64,000 bases of DNA from Bacteroidales bacterium. GTDB taxonomy: Bacteria; Bacteroidota; Bacteroidia; Bacteroidales; WCHB1-69. A model generated the notes under the pieces. That model made no database searches. It was given only the letters and a program-made list of their open reading frames with translations, and was not told the DNA's origin. Both the position numbers and the translations under genes were made by a program. Shown here piece by piece: positions 7,420 through 16,503 of the stretch (positions within the stretch are counted from its first letter, which is position 1; each line of letters opens with the position of its first letter). The stretch lies in the NCBI GenBank assembly GCA_024400635.1, contig JAKSMI010000004.1:86340-150339 (forward strand). The letters are read 5' to 3'.

Positions 7420-9234
7420 TTAACAATTGCGATATTCTCCATTGTCACTCAGCACTTGTATCACAATTTCATTTACCATCTGCTTGAGCTCCGCAATGAA
7501 TTGTGTGGCGGGGTATTTTCCTTGTTCGATTTCACGTAGCTTTTTCTCCCAAATGCCTGTCAGCTCGGCACTTTTAAGTAACTCGTTGCGAATCAATCTC
7601 ACCAATTCCAAGCCGGTTTCCGTTGGCTCTAAACTTTTGCGCTCCTTCTTGATGTAATTCCTTTTAAAAAGGGTTTCAATGATGGCTGCTCGTGTGGATG
7701 GCCTGCCAATTCCGTTTTCTTTCATCGCTTCGCGCAGACTGTCGTCATCAACCAATTTTCCGGCGGTCTCCATGGCTCGTAACAGCGTCGCTTCTGTATA
7801 GGGTTTTGGCGGCTTGGTCCATTTTTCCGCCAATTTCGGTTCGTGTGGCCCGTGCTCTCCAATCGTGAAAATGGGCAATGTCGTCACTTCCGCATTCTTT
7901 TCATCATCATCACTGCCGTTTTTGCCACTTTTCTCAGTTTCTTTTTCTACTTTGATGACCACCCGCCAGCCAGGATCAAGAATCTGTTTTCCAGTGACTT
8001 TGAATTGGATTTGTTCAACTTCTCCGAGAACTGTCGTGTTGGAAACGATGCAGTCAGGATAAAAAACAGCAATGAAATGTCGGCAAACTTCATCGTAAAC
8101 GCACGCTTCATCGTTCGGCAATGCTGATTTGGGAGATAAACCTGTCGGAATGATGGCATGGTGGTCACTGACTTTGCTATTGTCGAAAACCTTCTTGCTT
8201 TTCGGCAGTTTCTTGCCCGCCAATGGCGCTGTCAAAGTGGCGTAAAATGTCAGCCCCCGCAAAATTCCAGGGCATTTGGGGTAGATGTCATCGCTCAGAT
8301 AGGTCGTGTCAACACGTGGATAGGTTGTCAGCTTTTTCTCATACAAAGTCTGTATCAACTGTAAAGTCTTATCTGCTGAAAAACCATATTTCTTATTGCA
8401 TTCCACCTGTAAAGATGTCAAGTCGTATAGATGTGGTGGCGCTTCCTTTCCCTTCTTGGTTTCTGTGTTGGTAATCGTAAAATCCTTGCCGGTAATGCGT
8501 TGCAAATCTTCCTGCCCCGCAGCTTCCGTCTCGTATTTTCCCTTGACCGCGGTAAACGTTGTGTCACGGTATAGGGTTGACAGCACCCAGTATTGTGTGG
8601 GAACAAAATTTTTGATTTCCCAATGCCGCTTGACAATCAAGGCCAGGGTGGGGGTCTGCACCCTGCCAATGGACAATACCTGCTTGTTTTTGCCGAATTT
8701 TAGCGTGTAAAGCCTCGTGGCATTCATTCCCAATAGCCAATCGCCTATGGCTCTCGACAATCCTGCTTCATAAAGCAATTGATAATCAGATTGCTGCTTG
8801 AGATTTTTAAATCCCTCTCTAATGGATTCTTCTGTCAATGACGAAATCCAAAGCCGGTCAACGGGACATTTGGCACCGGCTTTTTGCATTACCCAGCGCT
8901 GAATCAACTCACCTTCCTGTCCGGCATCACCGCAGTTCACAATGCGGTCGGCTTTCTGCATCAGCGTTTCTATAATGTGAAATTGTTTTGTAATATGCTG
9001 ACTGTCAATGAGCTTTATTCCGAAACGAGGTGGAATCATTGGTAAACTGCTAAACGACCATTGTTTCCAAAGGGGCGTGTAGTCGTGAGGCTCTTTCAGT
9101 GTGCATAGGTGTCCATAAGTCCAGGTGACCTGATAGCCATTGCCCTCAATATAGCCGTCGTGAGATTGTTTGGCTCCCAATACATTAGCAATTTCCCGAG
9201 CGACACTCGGTTTTTCTGCGATACATACTATCAT
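7420..9234 (-). CDS. topB: DNA topoisomerase III
   Basis: 604 residues of type IA topoisomerase. The Toprim domain opens MIVCIAEKPSVAREIA with the catalytic glutamate, and NCGDAGQEGELIQRW near residue 97 carries the metal-binding acidic residues. The active-site tyrosine is Tyr305 in TTYPRVDTTY. SIGRVQTPTLALIV near 190 and GIGRPSTRAAIIETL near 516 are also diagnostic. The enzyme relaxes and decatenates DNA via a 5'-phosphotyrosine intermediate. The protein ends shortly after the core and lacks the C-terminal zinc fingers of many homologues. It lies 24 bp behind tgt and has no box of its own, so tgt-topB are read as an operon. Confidence 0.95.
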   Translation of the reverse strand: MIVCIAEKPSVAREIANVLGAKQSHDGYIEGNGYQVTWTYGHLCTLKEPHDYTPLWKQWSFSSLPMIPPRFGIKLIDSQHITKQFHIIETLMQKADRIVNCGDAGQEGELIQRWVMQKAGAKCPVDRLWISSLTEESIREGFKNLKQQSDYQLLYEAGLSRAIGDWLLGMNATRLYTLKFGKNKQVLSIGRVQTPTLALIVKRHWEIKNFVPTQYWVLSTLYRDTTFTAVKGKYETEAAGQEDLQRITGKDFTITNTETKKGKEAPPHLYDLTSLQVECNKKYGFSADKTLQLIQTLYEKKLTTYPRVDTTYLSDDIYPKCPGILRGLTFYATLTAPLAGKKLPKSKKVFDNSKVSDHHAIIPTGLSPKSALPNDEACVYDEVCRHFIAVFYPDCIVSNTTVLGEVEQIQFKVTGKQILDPGWRVVIKVEKETEKSGKNGSDDDEKNAEVTTLPIFTIGEHGPHEPKLAEKWTKPPKPYTEATLLRAMETAGKLVDDDSLREAMKENGIGRPSTRAAIIETLFKRNYIKKERKSLEPTETGLELVRLIRNELLKSAELTGIWEKKLREIEQGKYPATQFIAELKQMVNEIVIQVLSDNGEYRNC

Positions 9235-9258
9235 CTTAATTTGTTTAGAATAAATGGC

Positions 9259-10392
9259 TTACAGCCTACGAGAAAGTTTGGGAACGATTTCGTTCTTCCA
9301 CGAGGCGAAAGTGCCATCCTGGATTTTTTTGCGTGCGGTTTTGACGAGGTCCAAATAGAAGTGCAGGTTATGGATACTACCAATCATAGGTCCTAAAATT
9401 TCATCGGCAGTGTAAAGATGTCGCAGATAAGAACGTGTGTATTCTCTGTCGGCGAAGAGGTCGCTGTTGGCATCAATGGGCGTATGGTCGTATTTCCACT
9501 TTTCGTTTTTCATATTCATCATGCCTTCCCAGGTAAATATTCTACCGTTGCGGCCGTCTCGGGTGGGCATTACGCAGTCGAACATGTCGATGCCCATGGC
9601 AATACCTTCGATGATGTTCGCGGGAGTGCCCACTCCCATCAGGTAGCGGGGCTTGTCTTTCGGTAACATGCTGCAGCACAAATCTGTGATTTCGTACATG
9701 AGTTCGGTGGGCTCGCCAACGGAAACTCCGCCAATGGCATTGCCTTCGCGTTCCATCGAACAGATGAATTCAACAGAACGCTTGCGCAATTCCGGGAAAA
9801 CACTACCTTGAACAATGGGAAACAAGGTTTGCGAATAGCCGTACTTGGGCTCGGTGTTGTCGAAATGCTTGCAGCAGCGTTCCAACCACTTGTGGGTGAT
9901 TTTCATGGAGCGCTCTGCATAATCAAATTCACAAGGGTAGGGCGTACATTCGTCAAAAGCCATCACGATGTCTGCCCCAATGCTACGCTCTATGTCCATT
10001 ACTTTTTCAGGACTGAAAAGATGCCGAGAACCGTCAATGTGCGACTGAAACCAAACGCCTTCGTCAGGCTTGATTTTACGGCACTGGCTCAACGAAAACA
10101 CTTGGAATCCTCCACTGTCGGTCAAAATGGGACGATTCCAGCCGTTGAATTTGTGCAGACCGCCAGCACTTTCAAGCACGTCAAGCCCCGGACGCAAATA
10201 AAGATGGTAGGTGTTGCCGAGAATAATCTGTGCTTTGATGTCGTCGCGGACATCGCGGATGTGGACGGCTTTGACGGCCCCGACAGTCCCCACAGGCATG
10301 AAAATAGGGGTTTCAATATCTCCGTGATCGGTTTTGATGACGCCCGCTCGGGCTGAACTTTTGGGATCTTTATCTTGTATGGTGAATTTCAT
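9259..10392 (-). CDS. tgt: tRNA-guanine transglycosylase (queuosine)
   Basis: 377 residues from ATG 10392; this start was chosen because MKFTIQDKD aligns with other Tgt N-termini and the promoter box sits just upstream. The enzyme swaps guanine-34 for preQ1 in tRNAs for Asp, Asn, His and Tyr. Catalytic features include ILTDSGGFQVFSL near 90, the GGVSVGE segment near 220 and MPTRDGRNGRIFT near 275. The C-terminal zinc site normally reads C-x-C-x2-C followed by a histidine; here the aligned stretch is SDLFADR, so the three cysteines are absent although the GSIHNL histidine remains. The fold and active site otherwise look intact. Confidence 0.93.
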   Translation of the reverse strand: MKFTIQDKDPKSSARAGVIKTDHGDIETPIFMPVGTVGAVKAVHIRDVRDDIKAQIILGNTYHLYLRPGLDVLESAGGLHKFNGWNRPILTDSGGFQVFSLSQCRKIKPDEGVWFQSHIDGSRHLFSPEKVMDIERSIGADIVMAFDECTPYPCEFDYAERSMKITHKWLERCCKHFDNTEPKYGYSQTLFPIVQGSVFPELRKRSVEFICSMEREGNAIGGVSVGEPTELMYEITDLCCSMLPKDKPRYLMGVGTPANIIEGIAMGIDMFDCVMPTRDGRNGRIFTWEGMMNMKNEKWKYDHTPIDANSDLFADREYTRSYLRHLYTADEILGPMIGSIHNLHFYLDLVKTARKKIQDGTFASWKNEIVPKLSRRL

Positions 10393-10418
10393 GTATGCTA
10401 TATGTAATTTTAAGAGTG

Positions 10419-10447
10419 CAAATTTACACAATTTTTTCGTAAATTTG
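10419..10447. promoter_or_regulatory. Divergent promoters for tgt (minus) and mnmE (plus)
   Basis: Minus-strand TAAATTTG at 10419-10426 lies 26 bp before tgt. Plus-strand TAAATTTG at 10440-10447 lies 21 bp before the GTG of mnmE. Both match TAnnTTTG, and the boxes are only 13 bp apart, so the two tRNA-modification genes share one compact intergenic control region. Confidence 0.6.
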
Positions 10448-10468
10448 CCCCCAAAAACAATCTGTATA

Positions 10469-11833
10469 GTGGAAGCTATTTGTTCAATATCAACACCGCA
10501 GGGAATTGGAGCTGTCGCCATAGTTAGAATGTCTGGTGATAAGGTCTTCAATATTGCAGACCGATTCTTTTCTTTCGATTTTATTAATTTGAAGGCAAGA
10601 ATGGCAAAATATGCGGAATTCGCAGATGATGAGAATGTTATAGACCAGGTGGTGGTGACCAAATACGAGGGACCTCATTCTTATACAGGAGAGGATATGG
10701 TCGAAATATCTTGCCATGGCTCGGTTTATATTCAGCAGAAAATATTGCAGTTGCTCATTGAAAACGGTTGCCGGATGGCTCATCCGGGCGAGTATTCGAT
10801 GCGTGCCTTTATGAATGGCAAAATGGATTTGCCGCAAGCCGAAGCCGTGGGCGACCTCATAGATTCTCATACCGAGGCCTCTCATCGTTTGGCGGTCAAC
10901 CAACTCAAAGGACAATTCTCTAATAAAATCAAGGAATTGCGAGCTCAGTTTATGGTTTTCGCATCGTTGCTTGAACTGGAATTGGATTTTAGCGAAGAAG
11001 ATGTCCAGTTCGCTAACCGAGATCGCTTGCAATTACTGTTGGAAGATCTTAAAAATGAAGTAGATACGCTCATCGCTTCGTTCAAGATGGGAAATGCCGT
11101 CAAAAACGGAGTGCCCGTTGCCATTGCTGGTAAACCTAATGTCGGCAAATCAACGTTGCTCAATACATTGTTGAATGATGAAAGAGCTATCGTTTCGGAT
11201 ATCCCCGGCACAACCCGCGATACCATCGAAGATACGCTCAATCTTAATGGTACCCTTTTCCGTTTTATTGATACCGCCGGAATTAGAAATTCTGATGATG
11301 CTATTGAGAATTGTGGCATAGAACGTAGTTATAAAGCTATAAAACAAGCTGATATTGTCCTTTATTTAATTGATAAACAGAATTTTAATATTGGTCAAAT
11401 TGAAGATGAAATTCATCAGTTGCAAGAAAATGTTTCATTGAAGGATAAACATCTTTTGATTTTAATGAATAAAATAGATAAAATAACTGACAATCAGCAT
11501 CTTGATGATATTAAAACAAGTTACGACTATTTGATGATTTCGGCAAAAAATGGTCAAAATATAGATTTGTTGAAAGAGCGTTTGTCAAGTTATGTGTCGC
11601 AATGCAATATGGCAGATCAGGTGTTGCTGACGAACGTCCGACATTATGATGTGTTCCTGAGAATCAGGGATGCCATTGAACGTATAGAACAGGGCTTTGC
11701 CAATCAAATTCCTACGGATTTGGTGGCTATTGACGTCCGTGATGCTTTGCATTGTCTGGGGCTCGTTACGGGCGAAATCGCAACGGATGACATCTTGAAT
11801 CTTGTCTTTAGCAAATTCTGCATCGGAAAGTAA
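10469..11833 (+). CDS. mnmE: tRNA uridine-5-carboxymethylaminomethyl modification GTPase MnmE
   Basis: 454 residues from a GTG start. Upstream in-frame ATGs would place the start before the promoter box and inside tgt, and the family begins right at this point (V-E-A-I-C-S-I-S-T-P). The N-terminal tetrahydrofolate-binding domain is followed by a helical domain and an inserted Ras-like G domain with GKPNVGKST near 218, DTAG near 264 and MNKID near 325. The C-terminus ends with the invariant C-I-G-K. With MnmG it modifies the wobble uridine of several tRNAs. The inferred 5' leader is very short, about 15 nt after the box. A peptidase gene follows after 26 bp. Confidence 0.95.
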   Translation: MEAICSISTPQGIGAVAIVRMSGDKVFNIADRFFSFDFINLKARMAKYAEFADDENVIDQVVVTKYEGPHSYTGEDMVEISCHGSVYIQQKILQLLIENGCRMAHPGEYSMRAFMNGKMDLPQAEAVGDLIDSHTEASHRLAVNQLKGQFSNKIKELRAQFMVFASLLELELDFSEEDVQFANRDRLQLLLEDLKNEVDTLIASFKMGNAVKNGVPVAIAGKPNVGKSTLLNTLLNDERAIVSDIPGTTRDTIEDTLNLNGTLFRFIDTAGIRNSDDAIENCGIERSYKAIKQADIVLYLIDKQNFNIGQIEDEIHQLQENVSLKDKHLLILMNKIDKITDNQHLDDIKTSYDYLMISAKNGQNIDLLKERLSSYVSQCNMADQVLLTNVRHYDVFLRIRDAIERIEQGFANQIPTDLVAIDVRDALHCLGLVTGEIATDDILNLVFSKFCIGK

Positions 11834-11859
11834 ATTTTGAATCAATCAAAGCAAACCAC

Positions 11860-14163
11860 ATGAAAAAAATCATTTTTACTTTATTGATATCTATAATGGC
11901 TGTTGCTGTTTTCGGACAATATCGCAGCGATAGCATTCATGTCGCCCATTACGATTTGAATCTGACCATAGATCCGTATGCGCATACGATTTCAGGCACA
12001 ACGACATTGAATGTGGTGCCGAAAATGGCCGGATTGAGTGAGATTCGTCTTGATTTGTCATCTCTGACCGTGGATTCGGTAATATTGGGCGACTTTTCCG
12101 TTAATTTCAGCCATGTCGGAGAATCGCTGACAATACCTGCTGGTAACTATCAACTTGGTGACACCCTGATACTTGCGATTAGTTATCACGGTGTTCCAGC
12201 AGGCAATAATTGGGGAGGATTTTCTTTTACCAATAACGGCTATTGTTACAATATCGGGGTTAGCATGTACGAATCGCCTCACAGTTTCGGCCGAGCTTGG
12301 TACCCATGTATCGATGAGTTTTCCGATAAATCAACCTATGATTTCCATATCGCGACTTATCCGTCTCACAAGGCCATTTGTGGCGGAACTTTGATGGGAA
12401 GCAGTCAAAACGATATGGGAATGACGGTTTGGCATTGGAAACTCGACAAACCTGTTCCCGCATACCTTACTTCCGTGGCTACGGGGACTTATTCGCTTTA
12501 TACCGATACTTTCCATGGAATGGAAGCGAATATTCCGATAAGCATTTATGCGCCACCATCTTATTTTTCAAAGGTGGCAGGGTCGTTTGTTAACTTGAAA
12601 AATATTGCAGCCATCTACGAAAATCTATACGGACCATTGCAGTTCGACCATATCGGTTATGTTTTGGTGGCTTTCAATGGTGGTGCAATGGAGCACGCTA
12701 CCAACATTGCTTATCCTCAATCTGCTGTTCAGGGAAACCTCACTAATGAAGATTTGTACGCGCACGAATTTGCTCATTCCTGGTTCGGCAATCTGGTAAC
12801 TTGCGAACGTGCTGAGGAAATGTGGCTTAACGAAGGTATAACTTCCTATGCTACGGCAACTTATATTGAACATTTGTATTCGCGTCAAGATTATGATGAG
12901 CATATCAATGACTTACATTTTGATGTCTTGAACAAAATTGCGAAAAATGATGGAGGTCATTATGCTTTGAATGATGTCCCCCAAAGCCACACCTATGGTA
13001 CGCATTCCTATGACAAAGGTGAGTTGGTGACTCACACTCTCAGACACTATATGGGAGATTCGTTGTTTTTTGCCGGATTGCAAGCCTATCTGCGGCAATA
13101 TGCATGGCAAACTGCCAATTCCGAACAGTTTTTCGCTTCCATGAGCCAGACGAGTGGGATCGCCCTTGACGATTTTTTTGAAGCGTACGTCAATCAGCCG
13201 GGCTTCCTTCATTTTGCTATCGATTCTATCGTCGCGGAAGGTGGAAGTCAGTATGCCGTTTATCTCAGGCAGCGCTTGTGGCATGCCCATCATTATGGAA
13301 ATAGCAACTTGGTGAATTTGACTTTTTTTAATAGTCAAAATCAACGTTTTGATTATCAACATTTTGAATTTTCCGGGCAATACGGTGTGGCTCATATTGA
13401 AATTCCCTTTGAGCCTGCTTTCGGCGTGGTTGATTTCAACAATGAAATCAGTGATGCCGTTATTGATTACAATGCCATGTTGACGACAACGGGAACGCGT
13501 AATTTTACTCAGGCAAAAGTCTCATGCGTTCCAACGAGCAACAGCGATTCCATTCAGATGCGTGTCGAATACAATCTGGTTCATGCGGATCCTTTTAAGC
13601 AGCAGCCCCAGCAGCATTATCGTGTTCATGATCGCTACTGGCGTATTGAATACACCCATTGCCATCAGATTAAGGGGAAATTCAAATTCACTTACGATGG
13701 TACCAATAGCAACGCTCCAGAATATTCTCTTCTGCAAGGCGTTGCCCATGAAGACATGGTGTTGCTATATCGCCGTAATTGCGCTGATGATTGGCACTTT
13801 GTCAATGCGACTCGTACAGGTGAACTGTCTGGAACTTTCACCACCGATAGTCTTCGCCCTGGCGAATATACCTTTGCTGTGCCAGGTGAAGACGTGGGCA
13901 TTCGCAGCAATGCTCGTTCGAGCAACTCGGATCCCGGGTTGAGAATTTATCCCAATCCAGCTCATGACCAATTGGTCATTCATTGTCAAGATGTTATGAA
14001 TCTGATTAGTATATATGATTTGAATGCTCGACAGCTTGCTTCATATACTATAAATGACAATGATGGAAATGTCAATCTTCATCATTTGTCGGCAGGAACT
14101 TATCTGCTATCGGTTTGGACCTCCGAGGGCAAACAAATCAGTGTGCCATTCATTAAAGAATAA
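11860..14163 (+). CDS. Secreted M1-family metallopeptidase with T9SS C-terminal sorting domain
   Basis: 767 residues. A signal peptide (residues 1-19, ending VAVFGQ) is followed by an M1 N-terminal beta domain. The catalytic domain holds the substrate-binding GGAMEH near 275 and the zinc site H302-E303-x2-H306 with E325, the exact HExxH-x18-E spacing of M1. A C-terminal region from about residue 690 (LRIYPNPAHDQL, then LSAGTYLLSVW) is a type A sorting domain that sends the protein through type IX secretion to the cell surface. Likely an aminopeptidase degrading external peptides, consistent with amino-acid fermentation. It is 26 bp after mnmE without a recognisable promoter box. Confidence 0.88.
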   Translation: MKKIIFTLLISIMAVAVFGQYRSDSIHVAHYDLNLTIDPYAHTISGTTTLNVVPKMAGLSEIRLDLSSLTVDSVILGDFSVNFSHVGESLTIPAGNYQLGDTLILAISYHGVPAGNNWGGFSFTNNGYCYNIGVSMYESPHSFGRAWYPCIDEFSDKSTYDFHIATYPSHKAICGGTLMGSSQNDMGMTVWHWKLDKPVPAYLTSVATGTYSLYTDTFHGMEANIPISIYAPPSYFSKVAGSFVNLKNIAAIYENLYGPLQFDHIGYVLVAFNGGAMEHATNIAYPQSAVQGNLTNEDLYAHEFAHSWFGNLVTCERAEEMWLNEGITSYATATYIEHLYSRQDYDEHINDLHFDVLNKIAKNDGGHYALNDVPQSHTYGTHSYDKGELVTHTLRHYMGDSLFFAGLQAYLRQYAWQTANSEQFFASMSQTSGIALDDFFEAYVNQPGFLHFAIDSIVAEGGSQYAVYLRQRLWHAHHYGNSNLVNLTFFNSQNQRFDYQHFEFSGQYGVAHIEIPFEPAFGVVDFNNEISDAVIDYNAMLTTTGTRNFTQAKVSCVPTSNSDSIQMRVEYNLVHADPFKQQPQQHYRVHDRYWRIEYTHCHQIKGKFKFTYDGTNSNAPEYSLLQGVAHEDMVLLYRRNCADDWHFVNATRTGELSGTFTTDSLRPGEYTFAVPGEDVGIRSNARSSNSDPGLRIYPNPAHDQLVIHCQDVMNLISIYDLNARQLASYTINDNDGNVNLHHLSAGTYLLSVWTSEGKQISVPFIKE

Positions 14164-14203
14164 AGATTAATGCATATTTGTTTTCTAATATTTGATTGAA
14201 AAG

Positions 14204-16480
14204 ATGAATAATAATTTTTTTCGTATTCTCAGTTTCTTGATCTTAGCGCTCGGGGCTAATGTCCTTTCTGCTCAGAATTATTTGTATAAAAACAAACAAT
14301 CTGATTATCAAATTGTTATTTCTGATTCTGCTTCTGGTGTTGAAGTTTATGCTGCAAACGAATTGCAGCGTTTGCTTGCGGAATGTGCTCATTGTACTTT
14401 GCCTATCTTAAAAGAGAATCAGTTGCCGGCAAAAGATTCTACTTTTGTAAGTGTGGGCTTGACAAACTTATTGCCAGCTGGCATTCTCGACAGTGTTTGC
14501 GATGATGGTTTCGTTGTGGTTGCCGATGGTTGTAGGCTTTATCTTGCTGGCAAGGAAAAAAAATCAACATTGTATGCCGTATATGATTTTCTGGAACACG
14601 AAATGGGATTCAGGCTTTATGCCCCAACCGCTTTAAGTATTCCATTAGGTGATGATTTTAAAATTCCTAATATTCAGAGAATTGAAAATCCAGATTTTTC
14701 ATATAGGGAAGTGCTTTATTATTATCCGAACCACTCTCAGCTTTATGCTGATTGGCATCATTTGCACAACCGCGCAGACATGAAAAAAGAATGGGGGATT
14801 TTTGTCCATACTTTCAGGCATTTAGTTCCTGCTGAACGGTATTTCGAAGAACATCCGGAATGGTTTTCCGAAATCAACGGCAAACGAGTAAAAGACGGTC
14901 AGTTGTGTTTGTCGAATCCGCAGGTGTTGGAAACGCTTTGTCGGAATCTCGATTCGATGATGAAGCTGAATCCAGATGCGAAAATCTGGTCTGTGTCTAA
15001 CAATGACAACTACAACAACTGCACTTGTGAACACTGTCACCGCATGGATTCGTTGTACGGCTCGCCGGCTGGCACACTCGTCAATTTCATCAATCAGGTG
15101 GCTCGCCGTTTTCCCGACAAGACCATCTCAACCTTGGCTTACCAGTACACTCGCCAAGCGCCACAGCGAAATATCGTCCCCGATAGCAACGTCAACATCA
15201 TGTTCTGCTCCATTGAGTGTGGCCGCCAGGAAGCCATCGAAACATCACCATCCGAAGCATCTTTCAGAAAAGATATGGAAGAATGGAGCAAGCTGACTAA
15301 CAATATTTTTGTTTGGGATTATGTTGTACAGTTCCGTAATATGCTTAATCCTTTCCCCAATTTGCATGTACTTCAACCTAATCTGCAATTCTTTAAGAAT
15401 CACGGTGTTAAACTGATGTTTGAACAGGGAACGGGAGCCGATAACAAGACTTCCTGGATGGAATTGCGTAACTATCTGTTGGCGAAACTACTATGGAATA
15501 CTAATGCCGATGTAAGTGCCTTGACAACTGATTTTTGCAATGGCTATTATGGCCCCGCCTCAGTTTATATCCAGGATTTTTTTGCCGAAATGACAAAGTC
15601 GTTGTTGGCTTCAGGAAAACGGCTTGATATATACGGTTATCCCATTCATGGGAAAGATGGTTATTTGAGTCCTTCGCAAATTTCTTATTATCAAAGTCTT
15701 ATTAGGAATGCTTACCAGCAGGTGAAAAATGATCCCGTGTTGACGGATAGGGTTAGATATTTGGAATTGTCGTTGGATTTTGCCGTATTGGAATTGGCAA
15801 TGAGCAATGTGTCTTCCGAATTGTCATTTTTTATTCCACAAAATGACGGAAGTCGTCAAATTAACGAAGCCATGCTGCGGAAAGCTGATGATTTTGTTCG
15901 CGATTGCCATCGTTTTGGTATCGAGAATCTTGAGGAAATGGGCTATTCTCCAGAGGAATTCCGTGCCAATATAGACAATTACCTTAGGAAAAGCACCATA
16001 CCCAATCTTGCTGCCGGCAAGATGGTGAAATTGTATACCCATTATAGCCCGAAATATGATGCCACTTGTGGGGCTGCTGCTCTTACCGATGGTGTTTCGG
16101 GCATTCTTAATTACAATTACAATTGGTTGGGCTTTTATGGAGAGCCGTTGTGGGCAGACATTGATCTCGAAACAGTGCAAAGCGTGAAAAAAGTAAGTTT
16201 GGATTTCTATTTTTATCCGCTTTCTTGGATTTTCCTACCGAAAAAGGTGGAGGTTTATGTGTCAAAGAATGAGAAAAAATGGGAAAAGGTAGGGGAGGAA
16301 AGTGTCGAAAATCCGCAGCTGCTGGCTAAGGCGTTCATTAAGACATTCCAGGTGAATTTCAAAAGCAAAAAGGCCCGCTATGTGAGGGTTATCGCCTATC
16401 CATTGTCGCAAATTCCAGAGTGGCATCGTGCGGTTGGTAATCCGTGCTGGATTTTCTGCGATGAAATAGTGGTTGAATAA
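14204..16480 (+). CDS. Exported DUF4838 protein with alpha-glucuronidase-like N-domain and discoidin-like C-domain
   Basis: 758 residues from ATG 14204; a TTG four codons earlier is less likely. A signal peptide ends near residue 25 (NVLSAQ). Residues about 30-145 resemble the GH67 N-terminal domain (YAANELQRLLAE, AVYDFLEHEMGFR). The central part fits DUF4838, a TIM-barrel-like family, with VSNNDNYNNCTCEHC near 265. The last 140 residues (ALTDGVSG, VEVYVSKNEKKWEKV, KARYVRVIAYP) look like an F5/8 type C carbohydrate-binding fold. Probably acts on or binds extracellular or periplasmic polysaccharide; no catalytic activity can be assigned. It lies between a secreted peptidase and a glycosyltransferase. 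Confidence 0.72.
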   Translation: MNNNFFRILSFLILALGANVLSAQNYLYKNKQSDYQIVISDSASGVEVYAANELQRLLAECAHCTLPILKENQLPAKDSTFVSVGLTNLLPAGILDSVCDDGFVVVADGCRLYLAGKEKKSTLYAVYDFLEHEMGFRLYAPTALSIPLGDDFKIPNIQRIENPDFSYREVLYYYPNHSQLYADWHHLHNRADMKKEWGIFVHTFRHLVPAERYFEEHPEWFSEINGKRVKDGQLCLSNPQVLETLCRNLDSMMKLNPDAKIWSVSNNDNYNNCTCEHCHRMDSLYGSPAGTLVNFINQVARRFPDKTISTLAYQYTRQAPQRNIVPDSNVNIMFCSIECGRQEAIETSPSEASFRKDMEEWSKLTNNIFVWDYVVQFRNMLNPFPNLHVLQPNLQFFKNHGVKLMFEQGTGADNKTSWMELRNYLLAKLLWNTNADVSALTTDFCNGYYGPASVYIQDFFAEMTKSLLASGKRLDIYGYPIHGKDGYLSPSQISYYQSLIRNAYQQVKNDPVLTDRVRYLELSLDFAVLELAMSNVSSELSFFIPQNDGSRQINEAMLRKADDFVRDCHRFGIENLEEMGYSPEEFRANIDNYLRKSTIPNLAAGKMVKLYTHYSPKYDATCGAAALTDGVSGILNYNYNWLGFYGEPLWADIDLETVQSVKKVSLDFYFYPLSWIFLPKKVEVYVSKNEKKWEKVGEESVENPQLLAKAFIKTFQVNFKSKKARYVRVIAYPLSQIPEWHRAVGNPCWIFCDEIVVE

Positions 16481-16503
16481 TAATTGATAATCAGTAGGTT
16501 ATA

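Noticed and set aside
10334..10468. Upstream ATG start for mnmE
   Set aside because: It would begin inside tgt on the opposite strand and precede the promoter; the extension is not part of MnmE.
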